In this document: piece after piece, positions 1-8,579 of the stretch
How the letters are laid out: every line of letters starts with the position of its first letter
Numbering within the stretch: the first letter of the stretch is position 1
Assembly (NCBI RefSeq): GCF_000520815.1
Contig: NZ_ASRY01000126.1
Span: 1 to 53,507, forward strand
Direction: 5' to 3'
Source of the DNA: Paenibacillus maysiensis
GTDB taxonomy: Bacteria > Bacillota > Bacilli > Paenibacillales > Paenibacillaceae
DNA: 53,507 nt
Program-made: the position numbers and the translations under genes
Notes under the pieces: generated by a model
Told to the model about the DNA's origin: nothing
The model's database searches: none
The model's input: only the letters and a program-made list of their open reading frames with translations

Positions 1-340
1 TGCCCTCTGCCGCAGCCAATATTTCCTCCCAGGTTGCAGCCAGCGACTCACCATCCGATACGGATGGCAAGCGGACGCCTGCATCCTGGATTTGGAAGGG
101 TGCGGTTACCCTCTCAAGTACCACCTGAATCGCCTGCTCCATCGTCAAATGCTCCTCACGCAGCGCCCCTCGCATCACCTTTAAGCACTCTACATCCTCT
201 GGACTGAACATTCTCGATTGGTTGGCGGAACGCGGGAACACATAGCCCTGCTCCTCCAGCGCTGCTGCATATTTACGAAGGGTACTGGCCCCGATTCCCA
301 ACTGCTTTGCTGCTTCCGTCGTCGATCTGCTTTCTTCCAT
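1..340 (-). CDS. MerR-type helix-turn-helix regulator, 3' part cut by window edge
   Basis: About 113 residues are visible, starting MEESRSTTEAAKQLGIGAST. The first 60 residues fit a MerR-like winged helix-turn-helix: an AAKQLGI...TLRKY recognition helix, a tyrosine-containing turn, then FSPEDVECLKVMR. This arrangement also occurs in chromosome-anchoring and plasmid-type MerR relatives, so the target is unknown. The ATG at 338-340 is preceded by GGGAGGTAA at 347-356 (minus strand), which fixes the start. The following residues (EEHLTMEQAIQAVLER) look helical. The gene runs off the left end, so the effector domain cannot be judged. It is divergent from the lactate dehydrogenase gene, 575 bp away. 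Family call is firm, role unknown. Confidence 0.75.
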   Translation of the reverse strand, partial: MEESRSTTEAAKQLGIGASTLRKYAAALEEQGYVFPRSANQSRMFSPEDVECLKVMRGALREEHLTMEQAIQVVLERVTAPFQIQDAGVRLPSVSDGESLAATWEEILAAAEG

Positions 341-915
341 TGATCATTACCTCCCTGGATGGTATGGAAAGAAATAAGCTTGTATATGTACAATTCGCGG
401 AATCAAATGGAAACCCTTTGGCAAAAATGTTCTAATATTGCGGACTGCTAGGAACCTTTGTCATACCATCACCACCGCCCACTGATTTCTGGAATTAAGC
501 CTATGATCAAGCAGCATTTAAAATCTGACAAAGTATGTGTTACCTCGCCTATTTCCCATTCAATAGGGTGTCCTTTTTAGAAATGTCACATAAATGTCAC
601 ACTCCCCATAATCCTATGGCATTATTTCTACCATAAGCGCGGCGCAAAGCACAATCAATGCGAATACCACCTCAAAAAGAAGCTACTCACTCCCTGCAAT
701 ACATACCTGCAAAAATACTGCGTATTCCACGTATCTTCTATATTACAGCCTATACATGTGCTTCTGGTGATCGTTATTTTTATAATTTTCGGAATGAAGG
801 CAAAACGATGGATATTTCCAAAAGATCAGCAATATGTTATGTTATGTAACGTAAAATGGGTTTCAGACATAATTTGTAGCATATTAACGTTCGCTGGAAC
901 GAGGAGGAAACATAA
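341..915. other. 575-bp intergenic region upstream of ldh
   Basis: No convincing gene is seen here. A 63-codon frame at 658-849 has no ribosome site and no family character. A tandem direct repeat AAATGTCAC occurs at 583-591 and again about ten bases later (to about 603), which could be half-sites for a regulator. A TATAAT at 781-786 lacks a good -35. No Rex-type site (TTGTGAA...TTCACAA) was found by eye, although ldh genes are often Rex-controlled. Confidence 0.4.
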
Positions 916-1872
916 ATGAAGGGGAAGGCAAGGAAAGTAGCTATTGTCGGCGCAGGGATGGTCGGTTCGAGCTGTGCCTACTCAATGGTCAATCAGTCCA
1001 TTTGTGACGAAATTATGATGATTGACCGCACATATGATCGAGCTTTGGCCCATGCGCTGGACCTGTCCCATTGTATGGATTTTACGTCTACACGTACCAA
1101 GGTACACGCAGGAACGTATGCAGATTGCACGGATATGGATGTTGTCATTATCACGGCCGGGGCTAACCCCAAACCAGGTCAAGATCGTCTGTCTGTACTG
1201 GATGATGCGGTGATCATTACGCGCGAAATTGTAACGGCGATTATGGAGAGCGGCTTCGACGGCATTTTCATCATTGCGGCTAATCCTGTCGACATTGTGA
1301 CCTATCTCGTACAAAGCATATCCGGTCTACCACGCAACAAGGTAATCGGCACAGGCACCTCCATTGACTCGTCCAGGCTTAAGACGCTGCTTTCCGAGGT
1401 ATTTTCCGTAGATCCACGTAGCGTACAGGGGTATGCTCTTGGCGAGCACGGCGATTCGCAATTCATCGCATGGTCACACGTGACCATTGGCGGCAAGCCG
1501 ATCCTGCATATTCTACGTCAGCATAAGGAGCGTTTCAGCCACGTCGATCTGGACGAAGTTGCCCGCAAAACGAAGGATGCAGGCTGGGAGATTTTCGCCC
1601 GCAAAGGCGCTACTTATTTCGGCATTGCCAATGCGCTGGCATACATTACCCGTTCCATTTTAAATGATGATGGTAAAATTATAGCGGTTTCCGCCGTATT
1701 GGACGGCGAGTACGGGCACACGAATGTCTGCACGGGCGTTCCGGCGATCATCGGCAGCAAAGGAATTCAGGAGGTCATCGAGCTGGAGCTAAGCCCGGAA
1801 GAACAAGCCAAGTTCGACGCCTCCTGCCGCTTCATCAGCGATAATATCCGTGCCATGTCGGGCTTAGTTTAA
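916..1872 (+). CDS. ldh: L-lactate dehydrogenase
   Basis: A 318-residue cytoplasmic NAD-dependent enzyme that interconverts pyruvate and L-lactate, regenerating NAD+ in fermentation. The N-terminal Rossmann motif is GAGMVGSS (about residues 11-18). The substrate loop contains the conserved PGQDRLS arginine, NPVDI follows, and the catalytic histidine lies in GEHGDSQ near residue 178. [10 protein letters not shown] is typical of LDH rather than malate dehydrogenase, and the loop glutamine in KPGQDR also favours LDH over MDH (which has Arg there). Length matches Bacillus Ldh. GAGGAGGAAA lies just before the ATG at 916. It is monocistronic and ends in a strong bidirectional terminator. It is likely regulated by oxygen or redox state, but no site is proven. 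Confidence 0.93.
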   Translation: MKGKARKVAIVGAGMVGSSCAYSMVNQSICDEIMMIDRTYDRALAHALDLSHCMDFTSTRTKVHAGTYADCTDMDVVIITAGANPKPGQDRLSVLDDAVIITREIVTAIMESGFDGIFIIAANPVDIVTYLVQSISGLPRNKVIGTGTSIDSSRLKTLLSEVFSVDPRSVQGYALGEHGDSQFIAWSHVTIGGKPILHILRQHKERFSHVDLDEVARKTKDAGWEIFARKGATYFGIANALAYITRSILNDDGKIIAVSAVLDGEYGHTNVCTGVPAIIGSKGIQEVIELELSPEEQAKFDASCRFISDNIRAMSGLV

Positions 1873-1919
1873 ATTGTGTCATACGCCGGATTGAAATGTG
1901 ACCCGGAAGAATGATAACT

Positions 1920-1957
1920 TTAAAACAAATGACCCATAAGAGGGTCATTTGTTTTAA
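1920..1957. terminator. Bidirectional terminator between ldh and the ABC operon
   Basis: A perfect 16-bp stem (arms 1920-1935 and 1942-1957, core ACAAATGACCC/GGGTCATTTGT) with a 6-nt loop. The A- and T-rich arm ends give a U-tract in both directions, so it can stop ldh and the leftward operon. Confidence 0.85.
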
Positions 1958-2003
1958 TAGAGTCCTTGAAAAAACAGATAGAGCTGAATCCTCATATTCC
2001 GTC

Positions 2004-2732
2004 CTATATTTCCTTACGACGGAATACCGTCAGGCCCGCAATCCCAAACACAACAAAGCTACCCAGGACAACCGTAATCAGCGTATCCGCTGGTACGATG
2101 AAAGCCCCGAAGCTGTCTCTTCCGGTAGGCATCATCGCCAGCACAGGCTGTACCCACGGATAGTACGGGCCGTAGGTCTGTGAGTTGGCGACCAGAATAT
2201 TGGGCACTGTGAAAACAAAGTTCAAGGCGAGCGGCGCGGCAAAGCTGGACCACAGGAAAGACACCATTAGCTGTAACGCAGCCAGCGGCAGACAGGCTAC
2301 CCAGCCTGCGAGCAGACTTTGGGCGATGACTGACCAAGGGATCGGCCCATTCATGTCCCGCACAGCTCCAACACCCAGCAGCGCTCCCCCGAACAATAGT
2401 TGAGTCAGCCCCACCAAAGCCATAATCATCGTCAGCTTGGCCGCGTAGAGACTGGTGCGGGATAATGGCAACGACAGCAGTTGCTTCCAGCCGCCGCCCC
2501 CATGCTCGAATCGGCAGACCATGGATGCAAATACGGCGGTCAGCATCGGCATGAACAGCAGCGCATGCACTGTGAGCATGCTAGAGAGTAGTACCAGCCA
2601 ATTTCCTCCGGGGTTCGACAGCAGTCCGATCAGGACGGCAATCGCCGGGCTGACGAGCGCGAGCAACCAGACGGGCGACTTGGCTATTTTCAAACGTTCG
2701 ACAGATAGCAGTCGTACATATCCTCCGAGCAT
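2004..2732 (-). CDS. ABC-2 type transporter permease, second subunit (lantibiotic-immunity type)
   Basis: A 242-residue integral membrane protein with about six hydrophobic segments, spaced as in the EG-type permeases of peptide-antibiotic immunity pumps (SpaE/SpaG, CprB/CprC families). It opens MLGGYVRLLSVERLKIAKSP, an amphipathic stretch followed by the first membrane segment, and contains the RFEHGGGGWKQLL-type motif shared with the preceding permease (VEHSSNSWKQLL). It is last in a five-gene leftward operon. Its ATG overlaps the stop of the upstream permease as TAATG, indicating translational coupling. It probably forms a heterodimeric channel with that permease, powered by the ATPase encoded at 3445-4371. 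Confidence 0.82.
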   Translation of the reverse strand: MLGGYVRLLSVERLKIAKSPVWLLALVSPAIAVLIGLLSNPGGNWLVLLSSMLTVHALLFMPMLTAVFASMVCRFEHGGGGWKQLLSLPLSRTSLYAAKLTMIMALVGLTQLLFGGALLGVGAVRDMNGPIPWSVIAQSLLAGWVACLPLAALQLMVSFLWSSFAAPLALNFVFTVPNILVANSQTYGPYYPWVQPVLAMMPTGRDSFGAFIVPADTLITVVLGSFVVFGIAGLTVFRRKEI

Positions 2733-3448
2733 TACGCCACATCCTTTCTGCTAAAATGAGCCGCCGTCAGCAGACTGAGAAGCGCACCCGTTCCGCAGCC
2801 GATGGACGCAAACATCCACGCTTGAGGCGCAACCCATGCGAATTGCGGCCAAGCCAGCGGAAACCATTCGGACAGCTGTGAAGCAAACAAGCTGCCGATG
2901 CCTAGCGTAATGCCCAGTGTTACAGGCAGCGCCTGATTATGAAACGTGACCGTTAGCCACAATAGCAGTACGAGCATGGGCAGTGTTCCTCCCAAGGGCC
3001 AAAACCCAATCCGCAGCAATTCTCCTATTGGAGCAGGCTCTCCCCCGAAGCCAAGTATCATGCCCAGTCCCCACGTTCCAACGGTAAGGAGCAGGCAGGA
3101 TACACACAGCATCCCGATAGCCAGCGCCAGCTTGGCCATATAGACACTGAATCTGGGGATAGGCAAGGCCAATAGCTGCTTCCAGGAGTTGGACGAATGC
3201 TCCACATTCGCCAGCATGGAAGCGACCATCGTGGCCCCTAACACCAGCGCAAGGGGAACAAACATAGCGATGTTATCCATCAAGGCTTCCCATAGATGAC
3301 CCTTGCTGCGCGGAATCAGATAATCATAACGAAGCCCGAAATTCAGCGCCTGCATCGCCACCAGTCCTAGTGGTCCAAGGAACACCAGAAACCAGATACC
3401 CTTTCTGCGCGCTTTGAGCAGATCCGCAGTCAGCGCCCGCAGCATCAT
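2732..3448 (-). CDS. ABC-2 type transporter permease, first subunit (lantibiotic-immunity type)
   Basis: A 238-residue membrane protein with six predicted membrane segments. It shares the VEHSSNSWKQLLALPIPR region with the neighbouring permease (FEHGGGGWKQLLSLPLSR), showing the two are paralogues, as in SpaE/SpaG and CprB/CprC. The ATG overlaps the end of the ATPase gene (ATGA, 3445-3448), so the three transport genes are translationally coupled. The likely role is expelling a membrane-active peptide from the cell surface; the substrate is not readable from sequence. Confidence 0.82.
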   Translation of the reverse strand: MMLRALTADLLKARRKGIWFLVFLGPLGLVAMQALNFGLRYDYLIPRSKGHLWEALMDNIAMFVPLALVLGATMVASMLANVEHSSNSWKQLLALPIPRFSVYMAKLALAIGMLCVSCLLLTVGTWGLGMILGFGGEPAPIGELLRIGFWPLGGTLPMLVLLLWLTVTFHNQALPVTLGITLGIGSLFASQLSEWFPLAWPQFAWVAPQAWMFASIGCGTGALLSLLTAAHFSRKDVA

Positions 3449-4371
3449 AGGGAAGTCCCCCCTTTGCCGACGACCTGCATGAACATATCCTCCAGGGATT
3501 TGCGGCGTTCCTCTACACGGTATATAGCATGCGTATTTTCGACCAGCCTTCTGACCAGCAGCGCCACAGCCGCATCATTCATGTTTTCAAAATCCAGAGC
3601 AGCCCCGTCTCTCACCGAATGATAACCCTGCTCACGTGCAATGAGCTGGGCTGTTTGCGGGTCGGACGTGACAATGCGAATACCCCCTGCGGATTCCTGC
3701 CGGAGATTGTGAATCGTATTCTGGAAAACCAGCTCTCCTTCGCGGATAATTCCCACAGTATTTGCCATATGCTCCACTTCGCTCAGCAGATGGCTGGATA
3801 CCAGTACAGTGATTCCTCGTTCCTTGGGCATCGCCTGAATCAATGCGCGCATTTCCTGAATGCCCTCCGGGTCCAAACCATTTGTAGGCTCGTCCAAAAT
3901 AAGCAATTCCGGATTGCCCAGCAGCGCGGCGGCGATACCAAGCCGTTGCTTCATCCCCAGCGAGTAGCCCTTGACCGGGCGTTTGGCATGCTTGGTCAGT
4001 CGAACAACTTCCAGCACTTCCGCAATGTTCTCTTTGGGCACATTTAAAATGCGACGAATGGCCTCCAGATTTTCCACTGCGTTCAAATGACCGTAATACG
4101 AAGGGTATTCCACCAGTGAACCGACTTTACGCAAAATATCCAGCTTATGTCTGCGGATATCCTTACCGAATATGCGGATCGTTCCTCTTGTCGGGCGAAT
4201 GAGTCCGAGCAGCATGCGGATGGTTGTCGTTTTCCCCGCTCCATTCGGGCCGAGAAAGCCGTAAATATCTTCCCGCCCTATTTTCAGATCCAGCTGGTTG
4301 ACCGCAGGGCGGCCTTTGTATATTTTGCTGAGACTGCTCGTTTCAATAATGTATTCGTTCAAGTTCCTCAC
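3445..4371 (-). CDS. ABC transporter ATPase, BcrA/SpaF type
   Basis: A 308-residue nucleotide-binding subunit. Walker A is GPNGAGKTTT (residues 41-50), the signature is YSLGMKQRLGIA (about 136-147), and Walker B with the catalytic Glu is LLILDEPTNGLDPEG (156-170). The sequence groups with BcrA/SpaF/CprA-type ATPases of peptide-antibiotic resistance pumps; the C-terminal 80 residues fit the extension of that group. The longest frame begins with GTG at 4371, where GAGGTGAGG overlaps the start. A TTG four codons downstream is a possible alternative, so the first residues are uncertain. It lies 50 bp after the sensor kinase gene and is coupled to the permease genes. Confidence 0.88.
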   Translation of the reverse strand: MRNLNEYIIETSSLSKIYKGRPAVNQLDLKIGREDIYGFLGPNGAGKTTTIRMLLGLIRPTRGTIRIFGKDIRRHKLDILRKVGSLVEYPSYYGHLNAVENLEAIRRILNVPKENIAEVLEVVRLTKHAKRPVKGYSLGMKQRLGIAAALLGNPELLILDEPTNGLDPEGIQEMRALIQAMPKERGITVLVSSHLLSEVEHMANTVGIIREGELVFQNTIHNLRQESAGGIRIVTSDPQTAQLIAREQGYHSVRDGAALDFENMNDAAVALLVRRLVENTHAIYRVEERRKSLEDMFMQVVGKGGTSL

Positions 4372-4421
4372 CTCGACACCTATCGTAACGTGCCAAGTTT
4401 AAAGCCAAGGGAACTCTTAGT

Positions 4422-5852
4422 TTAAGTTTTGTTTAAAAAACGGATTTGTATCCCGGCGGATGAACTGACAATATCCCTCTCCAGATTCATTTCACGGGCC
4501 AGCAATTCTGTAATCGCCAAGCCAATCCCGGCTCCTTTTTCACTGGATTGCTGCTCCATTCCCGGTCCTTTATCCGCAATGACTAATGCCTCTTTCCCGT
4601 TATGTTCCTCTACATGGATACCAATATATCGGCCTGAGGCAGCATGGCGAACTACATTTTGAAAGAGATTGTCCAGCAAACGGCGGAAGCCCTGCTCATC
4701 GACCTTCCACACGATACTATGCTCAGGCAAGTCGATATCCACCTCCAAACCTTCCTTCTCCCAAACCGGATACCAACTGGCCGCACATTCCCGCACCAGC
4801 CGCAGAATATCACGCGGTTCGTTATTCAATGTATATTTGCCGCTGGAAAGAAGATTATAGGCGAGCAGGTTGTCGATCAGACTTCCAAGGTCTTTTAACT
4901 TGTTTTCCATCAGTGTAATAGACTGCCTTCCCCTGTTACTCAGGTTTTCCTCGTCCAGTGTGTACAGATGGCTGCGCACGACCGTAAGCGGCGTCCGAAT
5001 ATCGTGTGACAGATCGGCGACCAACCTTTTCCGCAAATCTTCCTCCTGACGCTCACGTCCCCGACTCTCCGCCAGCTGCTCAACCATCTGGTTGAACGCT
5101 TCCTCCAGCTTGCCGATTTCATCCGGTCGTCCGGTGCTGACGAGAATGGGCAATCCATCCTCTCCTCTCTGCGACATGGCTGCCTGAAGCTGCACCAGTC
5201 TGCGCCGAATGCCTCCAAAAAACAGGAGAGATACGAATATAAATGCTGCGAGTATTAGTAAAATAAAAAAGAGATAGTACAGTGTCATGCTATTGCCCGT
5301 ACGCGACTGATCAAAAAACGAACGAGGAACTTTCAATACCATATAGCCCTGATCGGCGTTCTTCTGGCCACCACCAATAAATGCGACTACAGTAAATAAG
5401 TCTGAATTCATGGCTTGTTTCATGAATGTAATAGCTTGCATCGCGTCCCAATGCTCTGGAAGGTCTGGTTGTATCGGCAACTCGAGTCTTGTTTTCCCCG
5501 CTGCATCCACCCAAAATATCTGTGAATCGGGAAACGTATCTCCCTGTATTTTTTTTAAATGGGTTGATATTTGCTCCGGGGTGGCTCCTTTTAAGGCTAC
5601 AGCTTCACGATGCCAGCTATCTTTGGTCCGTGAACCGGAGAGATAATGTGAATTTGCAGGCTTCATATCCGTAACCCAATCAGACAAGACACTACTTACA
5701 ATTAACGTAGCAGGTAACATAATCGGCAATAGCATCATAGCAACCACAATAATGACCAGATAGCGGAACAACAGTGAACTACGAAAACGACCTCCCTGAC
5801 ATGGCCTGGAACTGCGATGCAACCCCGCCCAACCCTTGCGCGTCCTGCTCAT
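4422..5852 (-). CDS. Membrane sensor histidine kinase with extracellular domain
   Basis: A 476-residue kinase. Membrane helix 1 lies at about residues 27-56, an extracellular sensor region at about 57-188, helix 2 at about 189-213 and a HAMP-like linker at about 215-268. The phosphorylated histidine is H283 in LSHDIRTPLT. The ATP-binding domain shows the N box NLFQNVVRHA (395-404), DKGPGM (427-432) and GAGIGLAI (440-447). The large outside domain separates it from BceS-type intramembrane kinases and suits a SpaK/NisK/CprK-like peptide sensor. It overlaps the response regulator stop as TAATG. It presumably responds to a cell-envelope peptide and induces the adjacent ABC pump (inference). Confidence 0.87.
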   Translation of the reverse strand: MSRTRKGWAGLHRSSRPCQGGRFRSSLLFRYLVIIVVAMMLLPIMLPATLIVSSVLSDWVTDMKPANSHYLSGSRTKDSWHREAVALKGATPEQISTHLKKIQGDTFPDSQIFWVDAAGKTRLELPIQPDLPEHWDAMQAITFMKQAMNSDLFTVVAFIGGGQKNADQGYMVLKVPRSFFDQSRTGNSMTLYYLFFILLILAAFIFVSLLFFGGIRRRLVQLQAAMSQRGEDGLPILVSTGRPDEIGKLEEAFNQMVEQLAESRGRERQEEDLRKRLVADLSHDIRTPLTVVRSHLYTLDEENLSNRGRQSITLMENKLKDLGSLIDNLLAYNLLSSGKYTLNNEPRDILRLVRECAASWYPVWEKEGLEVDIDLPEHSIVWKVDEQGFRRLLDNLFQNVVRHAASGRYIGIHVEEHNGKEALVIADKGPGMEQQSSEKGAGIGLAITELLAREMNLERDIVSSSAGIQIRFLNKT

Positions 5853-6526
5853 TACGCTTTCACCCGGTAGCCTACACCACGGATCGTCTCAATGATGCGG
5901 GGAGTGGCAGGATCTACCTCCAGCTTTTCGCGCAAATGTCGAATGTGGACCATTAAGGTTTTGTCCCCGTCGATATACGGATCGCCCCACACGGCTTCAT
6001 ACATTTGCTCCTTCGTCATAATCTGGCCCAAATGCCGAAGCAAATAAGTAAAAATATGATATTGCTTGCCTGTCAGCGCAATTTCTTCCCCGGTATCACG
6101 GTTCACAATACGGTTATCGGGAGGGTACACCGCCAGATGTCCCAACTGTAAGGATTCCTCGGGCACCGCGCCTGATCGACGCAGCAAAACCTCCATACGT
6201 GCAATCAGCTCGTCCGGGTGAAAGGGCTTCGTCACATAATCGTCGGCAAAATCCAGCCCTTGCAGCTTATCGTCAATGGAGGTTCGGGCGGACAGCATAA
6301 GAATCGGAAGTTCCGGGCGTTCCTTCTTGAGCCTTTTTCCAATCGTAAATCCATCCAGACCGGGCAGCATCACATCCAGAATCACAAGCTGGCATGTACG
6401 GGCTGCTTCCACAGCCCCATCCCCGCTGCGCAGCCACACCACAGCGTAATTCCGCTCTTCCAAATACCGATGCATCCAAGCGCCGATATCCTGATCATCC
6501 TCGATGTATAACACATTTGTTTTCAT
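5852..6526 (-). CDS. OmpR/PhoB-family response regulator
   Basis: A 224-residue two-domain regulator. The receiver domain has acidic residues E9-D10-D11, the phosphoacceptor D51 (VILDVMLPGLDG) and K100 (YVTKPF). The C-terminal winged helix ends in LREKLEVDP...IETIRGVGYRVKA, typical of OmpR/PhoB. The ATG at 6526 is preceded by AGGTG about 7 nt upstream. It is first in the RR-kinase-ATPase-permease-permease operon, so it most likely activates its own operon. Near the conserved GADDYVTKP region one residue appears lost (LDFADDYVTKP), which is unlikely to matter. Confidence 0.92.
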   Translation of the reverse strand: MKTNVLYIEDDQDIGAWMHRYLEERNYAVVWLRSGDGAVEAARTCQLVILDVMLPGLDGFTIGKRLKKERPELPILMLSARTSIDDKLQGLDFADDYVTKPFHPDELIARMEVLLRRSGAVPEESLQLGHLAVYPPDNRIVNRDTGEEIALTGKQYHIFTYLLRHLGQIMTKEQMYEAVWGDPYIDGDKTLMVHIRHLREKLEVDPATPRIIETIRGVGYRVKA

Positions 6527-6567
6527 TCACGCACACCTACTTATCGTTTTTCTTTTATGTAATGGGC

Positions 6568-6576
6568 ATTATAGCA
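6568..6576 (-). promoter_or_regulatory. Candidate extended -10 promoter of the two-component/ABC operon
   Basis: On the minus strand TGCTATAAT occurs, a perfect TATAAT with an extended TGn element, about 42 bp before the response regulator ATG. No good -35 hexamer is visible, as expected for an extended -10 or activator-dependent promoter. Confidence 0.5.
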
Positions 6577-6677
6577 TTTATGGTACATAACCCGCGTAAA
6601 AAGGTTAATAACTACCTTATACGACATACGCTTCACAATTTCAAATTCTAATGCTCGTGAAAAAGGAGGCCTAGCCG

Positions 6678-8441
6678 ATGCTGCTGGAAGCGATATACCA
6701 TCATCCGAAGCGTAATTGGGCTTTTGGTTATGATGATGCAACTATATTTTTACGGCTTCGTGTGAAGAAAAATGACCTGACCGCTGTACACGCTCTAACC
6801 GGAGACAAATACGACTGGGATCGCACCCGACAGCTCATTCCAATGTCCAAATTCGCCACCGACGGCAGATTTGATTACTACGAGTGTACCGTAAAGCCCA
6901 CTCACCGTCGGCTGAAATATGGATTTTTGCTGGAAGACGGCGAGGGACGCATTTGGATGAATGAGGATGACTTTACCACCAAGGAACCTCAAAGCCCAGA
7001 CAGCCTGTTCCAATATCCGTTTTTGAATCCGATTGATATTCTCAAACCACCTGCATGGGTGAAGGATGCAGTTTTTTATCAGATTTTCCCGGAACGCTTT
7101 GCGAACGGTGACCCCTCAATTAGCCCGGAAGGTGCCGAGGCCTGGGGTGGCACACCGCGAAGAGACAATTTTTTCGGTGGCGATCTACAGGGGATCATAG
7201 ATCATCTGGACCACCTGAACGAGTTGGGGATTAACGCCCTGTATATGACTCCTGTGTTCAAGGCGACGACCAATCATAAATACGATACCGAGGATTATAT
7301 GGAGGTGGACCCGCATTTTGGGGACAAGGAGACGTTAAAAAAACTGGTGGATGCCTGCCACGACCGGGGAATCCGGGTACTGTTCGATGCAGTGTTCAAC
7401 CATTCGGGACGTACCTTTAAGCCGTTCGTGGACGTGCTGGAAAAAGGCGAAGCCTCCCTTTATAAGGACTGGTTCCACGTACATAGCTTTCCGCTGGAAG
7501 TAGTCGATGATATACCGACCTACGATACCTTCGGGCTGGAGCCGATGATGCCCAAGCTGAACACCGAGCATCCCGAGGTGAAAAAGTACCTGCTGGATGT
7601 GGCAAAGCATTGGATCGAAGAGATCGGCATCGACGGGTGGCGGCTGGATGTGGCAGATGAGGTGGATCACGCCTTTTGGCGGGAGTTCCGCACCACGGTC
7701 AAACAGGCTAACCTGGATGCGTACATTCTGGGTGAAATGTGGAATGAATCGTCTGAATGGCTACAGGGCGACCAGTTCGATGCGACGATGAATTATCCGT
7801 TTACTTACGCGGTGAATGATTTTTTCGTCAAAAAAGAAACCGATGCCCAAAGCTTCGCCTTTGCCATCGGACGGCAGTTGGCCCGCTATCCGCAGCAGGC
7901 CTCTGAAGTGGCCTTCAATCTGCTGGATAGCCATGACACGCCGCGCCTCCTGACGCTGTGCGGCGATGACAAGCGGCTGATGCGGCTGGCCGCTCTGTTC
8001 CAGTTCACGTACATGGGCGCGCCCTGCATCTATTATGGTGATGAAATCGGTCTGGATGGAGATGCCGATCCAGGCTGTCGCAAGTGCATGGAGTGGGACC
8101 CTGACAAGCAGGACCGCGAGCTGTTCGACTTTTACCGCGAGCTGATTGCGCTGCGTAAGGAGCACCCGGCGCTGCGTGCCGCGGGAAGCCTCACTTTTCT
8201 GGAGGCAGAGCCGGAGGGCACATCCCTCGCCTACGAACGCCGCAGCGAGGAAGAGGTGCTGCTTGTGCTGCTTAACCGTTCCGGTAAGAGCCACATGTTT
8301 GAACTGAACATTCCCGAGCAGGAATGGGAATTGGCTTTTGGCGAAAGCCAGTGGTCCGCAGGAGCGAAGGGCTTACGCGCTGAGCTTCCAGCCTATGGCT
8401 ACGCCGTGCTGAAGACAGCGCCTGCGAAGCGGGTGGAATAG
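6678..8441 (+). CDS. Neopullulanase/cyclomaltodextrinase-type GH13 amylase
   Basis: A 587-residue enzyme of the GH13_20 group (neopullulanase, cyclomaltodextrinase, maltogenic amylase), which hydrolyses maltodextrins, cyclodextrins and pullulan. An N-terminal CBM34-like domain covers about residues 1-120. The barrel follows, with region I DAVFNHSG (237-244), region II GWRLDVADEV with nucleophile D324, region III ILGEMW with acid/base E353, and region IV LLDSHDTPR with D420. There is no signal peptide, so it acts inside the cell on imported maltodextrin. AAAAGGAGG precedes the ATG. It is divergent from the two-component operon and followed by its own terminator; no maltodextrin transporter is adjacent. 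Confidence 0.93.
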   Translation: MLLEAIYHHPKRNWAFGYDDATIFLRLRVKKNDLTAVHALTGDKYDWDRTRQLIPMSKFATDGRFDYYECTVKPTHRRLKYGFLLEDGEGRIWMNEDDFTTKEPQSPDSLFQYPFLNPIDILKPPAWVKDAVFYQIFPERFANGDPSISPEGAEAWGGTPRRDNFFGGDLQGIIDHLDHLNELGINALYMTPVFKATTNHKYDTEDYMEVDPHFGDKETLKKLVDACHDRGIRVLFDAVFNHSGRTFKPFVDVLEKGEASLYKDWFHVHSFPLEVVDDIPTYDTFGLEPMMPKLNTEHPEVKKYLLDVAKHWIEEIGIDGWRLDVADEVDHAFWREFRTTVKQANLDAYILGEMWNESSEWLQGDQFDATMNYPFTYAVNDFFVKKETDAQSFAFAIGRQLARYPQQASEVAFNLLDSHDTPRLLTLCGDDKRLMRLAALFQFTYMGAPCIYYGDEIGLDGDADPGCRKCMEWDPDKQDRELFDFYRELIALRKEHPALRAAGSLTFLEAEPEGTSLAYERRSEEEVLLVLLNRSGKSHMFELNIPEQEWELAFGESQWSAGAKGLRAELPAYGYAVLKTAPAKRVE

Positions 8442-8461
8442 ACGCTCTCCTTTTAATAAAC

Positions 8462-8499
8462 GGAGTAGTCTCATCCCTTGAGGCTACTCCTATCTACAT
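8462..8499 (+). terminator. Terminator of the amylase gene
   Basis: The stem GGAGTAG.CTCA/TGAG.CTACTCC (8462-8490, one G-U pair, 5-nt loop) begins 20 bp after the amylase stop. It is followed by a weak TATCT tract, so termination may be partial. Confidence 0.65.
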
Positions 8500-8579
8500 A
8501 CAAACATTCCCAAAACGGTGGTATAATATGTTCAGATAAACGCTGATTTAGCATCCGGATTGTGAAAGGGGTGGTTCAT

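Noticed and set aside
658..849. 63-codon frame upstream of ldh
   Set aside because: No ribosome site, composition not protein-like, no family resemblance.
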